Shown here piece after piece: positions 20,509 through 29,107 of a DNA stretch of 32,565 bases. Made by a program: the position numbers and the translations under genes. The stretch lies in contig DAOWDU010000009.1 in the NCBI GenBank assembly GCA_030638825.1, positions 1 to 32,565 on the forward strand. The letters are read 5' to 3'. Under the pieces are notes generated by a model. That model was given only the letters and a program-made list of their open reading frames with translations, did no database searches and was not told where the DNA came from. The stretch's first letter is position 1, and each line of letters opens with the position of its first letter. The stretch comes from a bacterium (GTDB lineage: Bacteria > Patescibacteriota > Minisyncoccia > JAHIHE01 > JAGLIN01).

Positions 20509-22494
20509 TTAAAACCATTTTTTTGTTTTTTCTTTTATACACTTTTCAAATAATTTTTTTCTCATTTTTTGTTTTATTTTAACAAAATCCATCTTTGGAA
20601 TACTCTTTTTTATATTTTCTGGTATATAATCTTTTTCAAATATCATTGAAATAAATATATAAATGATTGCTATAAAAATAAAATATACAAAATAAATTAT
20701 CCCTTCAATTTTTACATAAAATTCAACAAAAGAATTTATAAAAATTAGTAAACAGATAAAAAATATAAAACAACCATACACTTTAATATTTGTAACAAAT
20801 TTACTATGCTCGTCATAACTTTTTTCTATATATTTTGTATCTTTTTCTCCTTCTTTAATTTTTGTATCTTTTTTCTGTAATTCTTTATCTTGCCTTTCAA
20901 TCTCTTTTTCTAAAAGTTCAATTTTATTATTTTTATTTTTGATTTCTTTTTCTGCAGCTTTATCGGCTCTTTTTTTTATCTTAGTAATTTCATCAATGTT
21001 AAAAACTTTTTCTTTTTTTATTTTTCCGCTTTGAATTCCGAAAAGGTTATTCTTTATTTCCTCACTAGAAATAAGCTCTCCTATTTCATCTTGTGTGATG
21101 CTTTCTTTTTCTTTTGCATCTTGTAAAAAATCAATAAACTCATCCCATAAATAATGATCTATTAATAATTTTTGTTTACATCCAGCAATAATATTATCAA
21201 TTGGTAAATTAGACTTCATATCTGGCTTCATTAACCATAACAAATTAACAAAAAAATCTTTTAGTATAATTTCTGTAATAGTTGTAGCATTTTCTTTGTG
21301 TCCCCATTCATTAAAATTATAATTAAAAAGTTTTCTATCGGCAGTAAGAAAAATTGTTACTGATTCTTTAATTGAATATTTTAAATCACCTCTTATTTTT
21401 TCTATTATCTCGCATGCTTTAATATCATGTTTTATTGATTTATCTTTTCTTTCCTCTATCTCTTTTATTATCTCTTTATCAATCCTTCTGTAAGAATCTA
21501 ATTTATCTATTTCATTCTCATTTATTTTTGTAAAATTATATTTTTCATAATCACAATCAACAGTAATCCCTAACTTATTTAATTCCTCATCTATATTATT
21601 AATAAACTTAATAACACTAGTTTTTTTATATCCTTTTTCTCTTAATTCAGAATAAATCGTATCTATCGGAATATTAGATGCGTAGTTATCGGGTTGATAA
21701 TTTCTTAAGACTGAAATAATTTGATCTTTTGTAAATGAAAATATTTTTAAATTGAACTTAGATTCTTCCATTAGTTCTAACAATTCCTGCGAGGATTTAT
21801 TAGAAGCTTCGTCGTGTAATCCCAATAAGCTAAAAACAATATTGGTATCCAAATAAACACTTAATTCGTTAAAATTCTTAGAAATTTCATTTAAGTTATT
21901 TTTCTTTAATACGGAACTGATAATATTTCCATAAACAAGACTTTTGAGTATTTCATAGTTTTGCGGATCTTCATCTTGAACATGAATAAAATATTTGATA
22001 ATATATTCTTTAAGCGTACTGTTATCGGCATTGTTGTCAACATTTCCTTGTAAAATTAAACTAGCATCATCTATATTTTTTTTCATAAACAATCTAAGTT
22101 CTTTTTCTATTTCTTCAATATTATAATTTCTATCATATTGTTCCTTGATAAACTTTTTTATATTATTTAAAAGGGACTTAGTTTCTCTTTTAGATTCTAA
22201 AATTTTTTCGCTTATTTTTCTTATTTGTTCTTTTCCAGCTAAAGTTATATTTATCGCATTGTGATTTTTGTAATCAATATAGTTTCTCTTTTGTAGTCTT
22301 TTCACTAATGTTTTTGTTACATCTATTGGAATATCTAAATCAAATTCATCTAATACACCTTTTTTTATGTTTTCAACTGAAATTGACTTTTCTGTTATTA
22401 CTTGTAAAACAAAATAAGAAAAAGATTCAAAAAAATCATTTTCTTTCTCATAAAAAGCTTTTACAGCTATTAAATTAACAATCTTGATATTCAT
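20509..22494 (-). CDS. Membrane-anchored PIN-like RNase candidate
   Basis: 661 residues, no full-length family recognised. Residues 1-95 look like a winged-helix-like module (ENIKKGVLDEFDLDIPIDVT, LVKRLQKRNYIDY). Residues about 210-400 read as a PIN-like nuclease domain: VYLDTNIVFSLLG (Asp216), SIKHDIKACEII (Asp357) and TIFLTADRKLFNY (Asp386), the spaced acidic residues of PIN RNases, with a long helical insert. A Lys/Glu coiled coil (about 500-560) leads to two membrane helices (about 571-592 and 598-619) and a basic tail. An RNase tethered to the membrane by a coiled coil, inside a restriction operon, suggests an abortive-infection effector; that is inference. It starts 4 bases after an orphan methyltransferase tail. 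Confidence 0.6.
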   Translation of the reverse strand: MNIKIVNLIAVKAFYEKENDFFESFSYFVLQVITEKSISVENIKKGVLDEFDLDIPIDVTKTLVKRLQKRNYIDYKNHNAINITLAGKEQIRKISEKILESKRETKSLLNNIKKFIKEQYDRNYNIEEIEKELRLFMKKNIDDASLILQGNVDNNADNSTLKEYIIKYFIHVQDEDPQNYEILKSLVYGNIISSVLKKNNLNEISKNFNELSVYLDTNIVFSLLGLHDEASNKSSQELLELMEESKFNLKIFSFTKDQIISVLRNYQPDNYASNIPIDTIYSELREKGYKKTSVIKFINNIDEELNKLGITVDCDYEKYNFTKINENEIDKLDSYRRIDKEIIKEIEERKDKSIKHDIKACEIIEKIRGDLKYSIKESVTIFLTADRKLFNYNFNEWGHKENATTITEIILKDFFVNLLWLMKPDMKSNLPIDNIIAGCKQKLLIDHYLWDEFIDFLQDAKEKESITQDEIGELISSEEIKNNLFGIQSGKIKKEKVFNIDEITKIKKRADKAAEKEIKNKNNKIELLEKEIERQDKELQKKDTKIKEGEKDTKYIEKSYDEHSKFVTNIKVYGCFIFFICLLIFINSFVEFYVKIEGIIYFVYFIFIAIIYIFISMIFEKDYIPENIKKSIPKMDFVKIKQKMRKKLFEKCIKEKTKKWF

Positions 22495-22497
22495 AAT

Positions 22498-22608
22498 TTA
22501 ATTATTTTCAATTATTTTAATCTCCTCTTCTGTTAAATAATAAAGTTTATAAACCATCTCATCAATCTCCCCCTCCAACTTCCCCGTGTCCGCGCTGGGA
22601 TTGTCTTT
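22498..22608 (-). pseudogene. Orphan C-terminal tail of a DNA methyltransferase (copy A)
   Basis: Without a start codon, the minus strand reads KDNPSADTGKLEGEIDEMVY and then KLYYLTEEEIKIIENN and TAA. This is the typical end of many N6-adenine methyltransferases and type IIG enzymes (NPxADTxxLExEIDxxVYxLYGLTEEEIxIVE). Nothing else of such a gene is present. It lies between the 266-aa gene and the PIN-like gene. Confidence 0.7.
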
Positions 22609-22612
22609 TTTA

Positions 22613-23413
22613 CTACTCTTCAAAATAATGAGGGCTTTTCATTAAATAGAAATTTTTCACCTTCTCGTTCCTTGAAATTAAATCACAAAGCATTTGGATA
22701 ATATTCATATTAACCAAGAATCCTATCATGTAAAAAGTCCATAATTCTTTTTTATACCCAATTGAATTCTTTTTTGCTTTCCATATATTATTATGCAGGG
22801 TTCCAATAGAAAGATTAGCATTAAAATTAGTATGTCCAAAGTTGCACACATCAGCATAAGTTGATGTAAAAATATTCTCATCATTTTTAATTTTTTCTTG
22901 TTCCTCCTTATACTTGCCATAACAAGTCACATCCTTAAAAACCAAATCAAGTTTTTCAAACATCGTCATTATATTAATGGCTTTTACATTACCAGCGGGA
23001 TAACTTCCTGCCTCACGATTACCGAGGTGGAGTATATTTATTTTAGAAATTATTTTTTTATAATTTTCATTATTATAAATGAGATGCGTTACATATCCCA
23101 AAATAGCAGAAATTTCCAAAAATGACTTTAGTGTTGCATAGTATGTAGGAAAATTATTACTATTTAATGCAAGTACCATTCCCTCTTTTAACATAAGAGA
23201 CCTAAGAAGAGTTTCGCTTTGTAATATCTGTAATCGTGATTGAAATGCTTTTTCAATCGGTTCGGTATAATCAGTCATTGTTATATCTGTATAAATATAA
23301 TCCTTAATTGAATCCCTAAATCCATCTATACAATCAAAATCATCTTTAGAGTTTATCTTATTTTTAATATTTTCATGTAATTCATACCTATTAATTTTTG
23401 TATTTTTGTACAT
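22613..23413 (-). CDS. Unknown protein, 266 aa, in the restriction operon
   Basis: No family recognised with confidence. The protein is helical and soluble. Notable segments are LRSLMLKEGMVLALNSNNFPTYYATLKSFLEISAILGYVTHLI (about 70-113) and YADVCNFGHTNFNANLSIG (about 186-204). A helical bundle with an E-(x)n-H pattern resembles HEPN/DUF5677-like proteins, but no RxxxxH is evident. Lying between type III Res and the membrane PIN-like protein, it is probably a defense accessory or effector. Its stop falls just where an orphan methyltransferase tail begins, and another such tail precedes its start by 9 bases, as if the gene had been exchanged as a cassette. Confidence 0.6.
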   Translation of the reverse strand: MYKNTKINRYELHENIKNKINSKDDFDCIDGFRDSIKDYIYTDITMTDYTEPIEKAFQSRLQILQSETLLRSLMLKEGMVLALNSNNFPTYYATLKSFLEISAILGYVTHLIYNNENYKKIISKINILHLGNREAGSYPAGNVKAINIMTMFEKLDLVFKDVTCYGKYKEEQEKIKNDENIFTSTYADVCNFGHTNFNANLSIGTLHNNIWKAKKNSIGYKKELWTFYMIGFLVNMNIIQMLCDLISRNEKVKNFYLMKSPHYFEE

Positions 23414-23422
23414 AAATTCAAT

Positions 23423-23516
23423 TTAACTATTTTCCACAATTCCAATCTCCTTTTCTTCCAATCCATACAACTCATAAATCATCTCATCAATCCCCCCCCA
23501 ACTCCCTCGTGTCCGC
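23423..23516 (-). pseudogene. Orphan, frameshifted methyltransferase tail (copy B)
   Basis: It matches copy A in order: ADTREL, a run of G, then IDEMIYELYGLEEKEIGIVEN and a stop. Relative to copy A two bases are missing in the G-rich run, so the ADT and IDEM parts are in different frames. It begins at the Res stop codon and ends 9 bases before the 266-aa gene. Confidence 0.65.
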
Positions 23517-26278
23517 TATTTCAATAACTGTTTAGTAAAAATTTCTTCAAAATCATGTTCCTTGTTTTTGTTAAATAATGGCAACCCGATCAATTTATAA
23601 TCCTTGCTTTCTGCTTTTAACAAATTGCCATCGCCATACTTATCAGTAATCTGCTGTAAAAATTCCTCTTTCCATCCCTCTTTGCTTTCTTTAAATCCGC
23701 CTTCTCTATCCATAAACTGACCGCCCTTTGGCTCAATAAAAATTTGATAGTATAAATTTTTCTTTTTGCCTTTCAAAAACAGCAAAAAATCCGGATTAAA
23801 TCCTCTCCCTTTTTCAAAATCATAAATTTTATACACTTCCTCATTTCGGAGTAAATAAACCTCGTCGTATTTTTCATTCAAATTCCCAATTCTATCTTTC
23901 AAAAATTCAAATAACCCAATTTCTTCGCTTGTGCCAACAAAACCATCCAACACATACCATTTGTTTTTTAATATTTCGTTTTCAAGATTCTTATCATATT
24001 TTTTCGTGTTTATATTTTTTTCTTTCGGCTCTCCAAGTAATTCTTCAAATGTCATGGCTTTAAATTGAGTTCCCTTATACGGATTTGCGATTTTTTTAAG
24101 CTTCCTTGCAAATTCATCAAAAAATTCCAGCAATAAATCCAGCTTTTCTTCATTGCTAATATCATTAAAATTATTTTTTGAGGTGATTATATTGATCTTG
24201 AAATTGCCAATAAAATTATCCGCAAGCTCGTTAATGCTATTTATATTTAATTCATTCTGTAAATTATCAAAACGCAAAAGCGATAAATCTTTTGTCGCTT
24301 TTTTATTAATTGCCTTTGCAATGATATGTTTTTCAAAATCTTTAAATTTTTTACTTATCGTTCTACTGTCTTTTTTCAAGCTTTCCACAAGAGTTTCATC
24401 TTCTTCTTTATCTAAAATAATTTGCTGTTCTTTTATCGCAAACTCTTTCATTTTATATTCAAAAACAAATTCCTTTTCCAATTCGGCTAAAGTCCTTTTT
24501 CTTTTTTCTGGATTATCAATTTGTTCGTTTTTCCAAACTTTTATTTCTTTGAAAAAATCAGTTCTCTTAAATTCATCTTTAAGCGCAAATTTTTTTATCT
24601 CGCGATTGTCTTGAATAAATCCTTGATTTTTAAGTTCTCTCTTTAATTCGTCAAGATAGCGATGATCGTCATCGCTATGATAATAAAATTCTTCTAGCAC
24701 TCTAAGCGGATTTTGCAATTCCTCATCAAATTTTCTTTTATTTTTTTCATGTTCGTTATAGGCAAAAGGGAAATACCGCACACCTCGTCCGATTAGCTGT
24801 ATTTCCTGAACCGTTGTTTGTCCAGCGACTCTACTGCCCGTTTTATGGCTTTCATCTCTGCCTTTATATAGACGAACGATATCGAAAAGATTTAAAACAT
24901 CCCACCCTTCAGTCAATCTTTTCACAGTGAAAATTGCGCGAATATGATTATTTTTGTCTTCTAAACTGTTAAGTAATTGTTCCTGCTCATCCGTTGTTCT
25001 TTCTTTGGTAGTCGCTTTATTATCCTTCGAATTTGTGATAATGCAATTTCTTTCGGCAAATTCGTCTTTGATATATTTCACAATTTCACGAATACTGATC
25101 TTTTCTTCTTCGATAAATTTTACCATTTGTCGTACTCGGCTTTTGCCTTGCTCATATACCTTGTTTGAATTTGTATCATCCTGTTTTATGCTATTTTCAA
25201 TATCCTTTAAAAAATTAAGGTCAGCAGATTTTAAATTGCTAATGACAGTTAAGAATTCTTCATAATCCTTTTTTGATTCTTCAATAAGCTTGCTTCTAAA
25301 AAGTATTACCGGTTTGAAATTGGCAATGTTATTCTTGAGAGCAATTTGGTGGCGATACCAATTAAAAAGCAAGGCGAGCAGAATTTTTTCTTTCTTTTTT
25401 AGCGAAGTGGAAACTAAATTTATTTCTTTGGTATAGCCGGCTTTTAGAAAATCTACAAGTTCAAATTTATAAATTGTTTTCGTGCGATATTTTTCTATAA
25501 CAGTTTCTATTCTAGGAATTGTAGCCGTGAATTCTAATAGAACATTTTTATTTTCACTATCTTGTTTATTTTTCCCCCTCTTGAGAATTTTATTTATGAT
25601 TGTATTTTCCCAGCTTCTTTCTACATCTTCGGCGCTGGCGTTTTCTTTTAATTCGGTGTCTATATTAAGTTTTTCTTGTCCGTTCTTTTTCTTTTTCGTT
25701 GAAGCGTTAAAATTATGCGCTTCATCGCCGATCATTACTAAGTCCTTTTTCTGTAAATCCTCAAGCGTAACCGAATTTTCTTTTGCCAAATAAACCGCGT
25801 TGTGGAGTTTATGGATTGAAGTAAATTTAATTTGTATATCGTCTGTGTCGTCAAAAGTTTCTACTTTGCGGATATTAATAATTTTGTCTTCAATTGTAAT
25901 ATTTTGGCGAAAAAGATATTTGGTGTGATTTTTATTGATAAAATTATTTTCAGTTTTATCAATAATATTATTTTGATTGACAAAGAAAATAAAATGCTTG
26001 TAGCCCTTTTTGTAATAATACAAAATCAAAGCCGCCATCAGTATAGTTTTGCCAGTGCCGGTGGCCATATTAAACATTAGATGCGTTGGCTCAAAATTAT
26101 TTTCTTTTTCCTTAATCTTTTCTTGAGTCAAAAAATTTTCCAGCGCTTCTTTTTGCCACCGCCACAAATTATGCCGGATATTTTCCGCGATAAAGGCGGG
26201 AATTTCTGGCTTGCTGATTCCATAATCAAAAGCTTTTTCCTTAACTATGCCGGATAAATCTTTATTTGAATCATACAT
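23516..26278 (-). CDS. res: Type III restriction enzyme, Res subunit
   Basis: 920 residues. The ATP-dependent helicase-nuclease cuts DNA when two unmethylated sites meet. The N-terminal helicase has Walker A MATGTGKT (71-78), DEAH in VMIGDEAHNF (185-188), a motif III-like LEFTATIPR and motif VI-like IQLIGRGVRY. The C-terminal nuclease has NPDFLLF (828-834) and IEPKGG (848-853), the D...ExK of type III Res enzymes. Length is normal, so it looks functional. It starts one base after the Mod stop, so the two are translated together. Its stop codon coincides with the start of orphan tail B. Confidence 0.93.
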   Translation of the reverse strand: MYDSNKDLSGIVKEKAFDYGISKPEIPAFIAENIRHNLWRWQKEALENFLTQEKIKEKENNFEPTHLMFNMATGTGKTILMAALILYYYKKGYKHFIFFVNQNNIIDKTENNFINKNHTKYLFRQNITIEDKIINIRKVETFDDTDDIQIKFTSIHKLHNAVYLAKENSVTLEDLQKKDLVMIGDEAHNFNASTKKKKNGQEKLNIDTELKENASAEDVERSWENTIINKILKRGKNKQDSENKNVLLEFTATIPRIETVIEKYRTKTIYKFELVDFLKAGYTKEINLVSTSLKKKEKILLALLFNWYRHQIALKNNIANFKPVILFRSKLIEESKKDYEEFLTVISNLKSADLNFLKDIENSIKQDDTNSNKVYEQGKSRVRQMVKFIEEEKISIREIVKYIKDEFAERNCIITNSKDNKATTKERTTDEQEQLLNSLEDKNNHIRAIFTVKRLTEGWDVLNLFDIVRLYKGRDESHKTGSRVAGQTTVQEIQLIGRGVRYFPFAYNEHEKNKRKFDEELQNPLRVLEEFYYHSDDDHRYLDELKRELKNQGFIQDNREIKKFALKDEFKRTDFFKEIKVWKNEQIDNPEKRKRTLAELEKEFVFEYKMKEFAIKEQQIILDKEEDETLVESLKKDSRTISKKFKDFEKHIIAKAINKKATKDLSLLRFDNLQNELNINSINELADNFIGNFKINIITSKNNFNDISNEEKLDLLLEFFDEFARKLKKIANPYKGTQFKAMTFEELLGEPKEKNINTKKYDKNLENEILKNKWYVLDGFVGTSEEIGLFEFLKDRIGNLNEKYDEVYLLRNEEVYKIYDFEKGRGFNPDFLLFLKGKKKNLYYQIFIEPKGGQFMDREGGFKESKEGWKEEFLQQITDKYGDGNLLKAESKDYKLIGLPLFNKNKEHDFEEIFTKQLLK

Positions 26279-26279
26279 A

Positions 26280-28286
26280 TTATTTGGAATTATAAAATTC
26301 TTCGCTTAAAGCAATATCCTCTTTTGTAAGTTTATATTTTTTGTCCGCTCGTTCGCTGAAATTCACATACATTTGATTCATATCAAGCATTTCAACGAAA
26401 AGTTTTTTCTGCTTATTTAAACTAAGATTTTTAAACCCCTCCTCTTTAATTGTCTTTTCCTTAAATTCTTTTGTCTTGACATTGTAATTTAGAAAATATT
26501 TTTCATAGAGTTCATTAAAAAGTTTTTCCAATTCGCTTAAACTTTTTGCTTTCAATATTTTTTCTTTTGCTTCTTCGTTCCATTTTGCAAGTTCAAGATA
26601 AACAAAATCGCCTCCACCTTTCCAATTAACGATTTTTGAAATTCCAGACTGATCATCGCCAATAACCTCTTTTAATCTTGATTCTGGATTGTTTCCCTCG
26701 TAATCAAGCTGCTCGACGCCAATATATTGAATATTTAATTTATGAGCAACAGCACATGTTGTTCCACTTCCTGAAAAAAAATCGAGTACAATGTCATTCT
26801 TTTTAGCTCCAGCAACTTCAATTATTTGCTTAATAAGTTTTTCTGGCTTCTTCCCGTTCTTTAATTTAACACCCCCTTCACGAGCGATTCCCGCCCAAGA
26901 GATATGGTTCCAATAATTTGTTAATAATTCCGTAACTTTTAATTCTCCGTCAATTTCCTTTATTTTGCTTGAATAAAAAGCAAGTGCACCACCATTTATT
27001 AAATATGCATATGATCCATCTCGTTTTTTATATAGAATTATCTCGTTACGATCCTTTCTTGATTTTTCTTGCAATTCTCTAACTTTTTCTGAGGGTTTAT
27101 GTAAATCTCGTATACTTACAACATTTTTTGCATGAGAAAAAGCAAACTCAGAAATTAATCTTAACAAAACTAAATCAGAAACAGCTCCAAATTTTTTCTT
27201 TAGCTCTTTCTCGTTTTTGTAGCCATTTTCTTTTAAAACTTTATCTTTTAGAGATAACAGTTTCCAATTTTTTATATTTCCTTTGTTTTCTAAATATAAA
27301 TTGTAATTTTTATGATATCCAGTTTCAATATAATTTTTATGAAATCCAAAATTGCTTTTGCTTTTTGTATAGAATAGAATGAATTCCGTCACATCAATTG
27401 GACCGGGATTGACTGCTTTAAATCCTGATGCTGCAGATACCTTTACAGAAATAATTTGAGCTTTATTTTCTGATCCAAATATTTCATCCATAATGGTATT
27501 AAGATATGCAATTTCATGATGATCAATCTGCACAAATATGGCACCTTCTTTAGCTAACAATTCATGCGCTATTTTTAATCTATTTTTCATAAAAGTCAGC
27601 CATGTTGAATGATTGAAATTATCATTATAACCAAAATCATCTTTACCAATATTATACGGCGGATCAATATAAATCAGTTTTACTTTTCCGGCAAATTGCC
27701 CTTTTAAACTATGGAGGGCAAGCAGATTATTACCTTTGATAATCAAATTTTCTTTTATTGTGCCATCTTTATCTCTTTTAAGCTCCTTTACTTTCTCCCC
27801 GCCCTTAACAGTATATCTTTTCCAATTAACCAACGCCTTAGAATCATAAAGCCGGTCAATTTCATCTTTCGCCAAAACTTCATTAAAAAATATCTCATTT
27901 CTTTTTTGATCTTCCTTCGTCATCCCGCCTTCCAAAACACAATCCTTAAAAGGCCAATCCAAAACCACCTCATTTCGCTCGCTTAATAATTTATTCCCGA
28001 CCCGCAAGCCGATCTTGTTTTGATATTGCGTATAAGAATTATCCAGCTTGTTTTCATCAATAAAAAATTTCAAATCATTTTGCTTCAAAACAAAAATATC
28101 TTTAACTTTAATAAAAAACTTTTCTTTCATTTCTTTGTCGCCGAAGAGTAACTCAATAATTTTCTCATCCAACTTATCAATCAAATCTTTCAAAAGAGTT
28201 TCGTTAAGCTTCTTTGTTTTCTCATCCCAAAGCCGATTATCTTTTTTAAGAATTTTATAAAACTTGTTTTTAAATTTGTTTTTCAT
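26280..28286 (-). CDS. mod: Type III DNA adenine methyltransferase, Mod subunit
   Basis: 668 residues. It recognises the target site and methylates adenine N6 with S-adenosylmethionine. DPPY (208-211, in YIDPPYNIG) comes before the SAM-binding FSGSGTT (504-510), the order of beta-class type III Mod enzymes. The region between (about 290-470) is the target-recognition domain. Residues 1-110 are a charged helical extension. No simple-sequence tract suggesting phase variation is visible. It is the third gene of the operon, 21 bases after a small HTH gene and one base before Res. Confidence 0.93.
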   Translation of the reverse strand: MKNKFKNKFYKILKKDNRLWDEKTKKLNETLLKDLIDKLDEKIIELLFGDKEMKEKFFIKVKDIFVLKQNDLKFFIDENKLDNSYTQYQNKIGLRVGNKLLSERNEVVLDWPFKDCVLEGGMTKEDQKRNEIFFNEVLAKDEIDRLYDSKALVNWKRYTVKGGEKVKELKRDKDGTIKENLIIKGNNLLALHSLKGQFAGKVKLIYIDPPYNIGKDDFGYNDNFNHSTWLTFMKNRLKIAHELLAKEGAIFVQIDHHEIAYLNTIMDEIFGSENKAQIISVKVSAASGFKAVNPGPIDVTEFILFYTKSKSNFGFHKNYIETGYHKNYNLYLENKGNIKNWKLLSLKDKVLKENGYKNEKELKKKFGAVSDLVLLRLISEFAFSHAKNVVSIRDLHKPSEKVRELQEKSRKDRNEIILYKKRDGSYAYLINGGALAFYSSKIKEIDGELKVTELLTNYWNHISWAGIAREGGVKLKNGKKPEKLIKQIIEVAGAKKNDIVLDFFSGSGTTCAVAHKLNIQYIGVEQLDYEGNNPESRLKEVIGDDQSGISKIVNWKGGGDFVYLELAKWNEEAKEKILKAKSLSELEKLFNELYEKYFLNYNVKTKEFKEKTIKEEGFKNLSLNKQKKLFVEMLDMNQMYVNFSERADKKYKLTKEDIALSEEFYNSK

Positions 28287-28307
28287 GGTATATTTTTATT
28301 TTTTAAA

Positions 28308-28481
28308 CTATGTCTTTACCCTATCTAAAAATTTTTCAAATTCTTTTTTCTCAATTCTAAACTCTTTGCCTATTTTATAAGCTGTAATTTTTCCAGCCTT
28401 AATATAGCGGTAAATCGTCATTATATTTACCTTTAACAGATCTGCTACTTCCTGAGCTGTCATAAATTCTTTATTTGTCAT
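28308..28481 (-). CDS. Excisionase-family HTH protein, 57 aa
   Basis: Begins MTNKEFMTAQEVADLLKVNI and continues MTIYRYIKAGKITAYKIGKE, then FRIEKKEFEKFLDRVKT. This is a complete MerR/excisionase-type HTH_17: AQEVADLL, then TIYRYIKAGKITAYKIG, then the FRI strand and EFEKFL helix. Such proteins serve as recombination directionality factors or as local repressors. Between the 115-aa gene and mod it may control the restriction operon, or it may be the excision partner of the serine recombinase 12.5 kb away. Confidence 0.8.
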   Translation of the reverse strand: MTNKEFMTAQEVADLLKVNIMTIYRYIKAGKITAYKIGKEFRIEKKEFEKFLDRVKT

Positions 28482-28489
28482 ATCAAATT

Positions 28490-28837
28490 TTATTTGTTAT
28501 ATACTTTAAAAATTCTTTTTACTTCACTTATCCAAAATTTCTCTTTTTTATTTTCATCTATATCGGGACTAATCCTTCCTAATTCAATTGCAAACTCAAA
28601 AAAACCATCTGCAGGTTTATTGGCTACTTTTAATGTAACCAAGGATGACAGCATGGTTTTATTTTTATTTATAGAAATCTTATTCACCTCTGCGAGTATA
28701 TGCGCGCCTCTATTCCGATCGTCTGGATTTTCCCTATCAAGTCCTATTTGTTCATATAATTTCTGATAATAAATTTGTTTCTGATTTTTTGCGCATTCTT
28801 CTAAGATAAGAAATGTTTGCTTAATTCTCTTATCCAT
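28490..28837 (-). CDS. Unknown 115-aa protein, first gene of the restriction operon
   Basis: Begins MDKRIKQTFLILEECAKNQK, then QIYYQKLYEQIGLDRENPDD. A later part reads MLSSLVTLKVANKPADGFFEFA and SPDIDENKKEKFW. The order (helix, YxxLxxxIG, HILAEVNKI, LLSxLV, a GFxxFA turn) resembles small proteins I have seen beside restriction systems, but I cannot name the family. It has a strong own promoter and is 8 bases from the HTH gene, so it leads the whole leftward operon. No metal or catalytic motif stands out. Confidence 0.65.
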   Translation of the reverse strand: MDKRIKQTFLILEECAKNQKQIYYQKLYEQIGLDRENPDDRNRGAHILAEVNKISINKNKTMLSSLVTLKVANKPADGFFEFAIELGRISPDIDENKKEKFWISEVKRIFKVYNK

Positions 28838-28865
28838 AATTTTTATTGAATTTAGTTATGTCTTT

Positions 28866-28894
28866 ATTATACTTTACATTTCTTTACGAAGCAA
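28866..28894 (-). promoter_or_regulatory. Promoter of the restriction/defense operon
   Basis: On the minus strand TTGCTT (complement of 28889-28894), 17 bases, perfect TATAAT (28866-28871), about 30 bases before the 115-aa gene. Confidence 0.7.
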
Positions 28895-28944
28895 GATTGG
28901 TATTTTATTGATATAGTGAGTAGCGATAGAGTATAAAACTATCA

Positions 28945-29076
28945 TCATTTCAACTCCGGAAGATAAACAAATTTATCCGTTTTTGTAAACACAATTTTGA
29001 TATTCTCCACTATATCCACCCAGTCGAAACATTCACTTATTTTTTGCCTAAAATCAAAATTTATGATATTTTGAAA
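28945..29076 (-). pseudogene. Possible C-terminal gene fragment
   Basis: A 43-codon open stretch without a start codon that ends in TGA. It contains INFDFRQKISECFDWVDIVE and NIKIVFTKTDKFVYLPELK, which reads like protein rather than random AT-rich translation. It could be debris of a gene displaced by the island. Low certainty. Confidence 0.25.
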
Positions 29077-29107
29077 TTATAAATCACAATATTTTTTTGT
29101 AATTACT

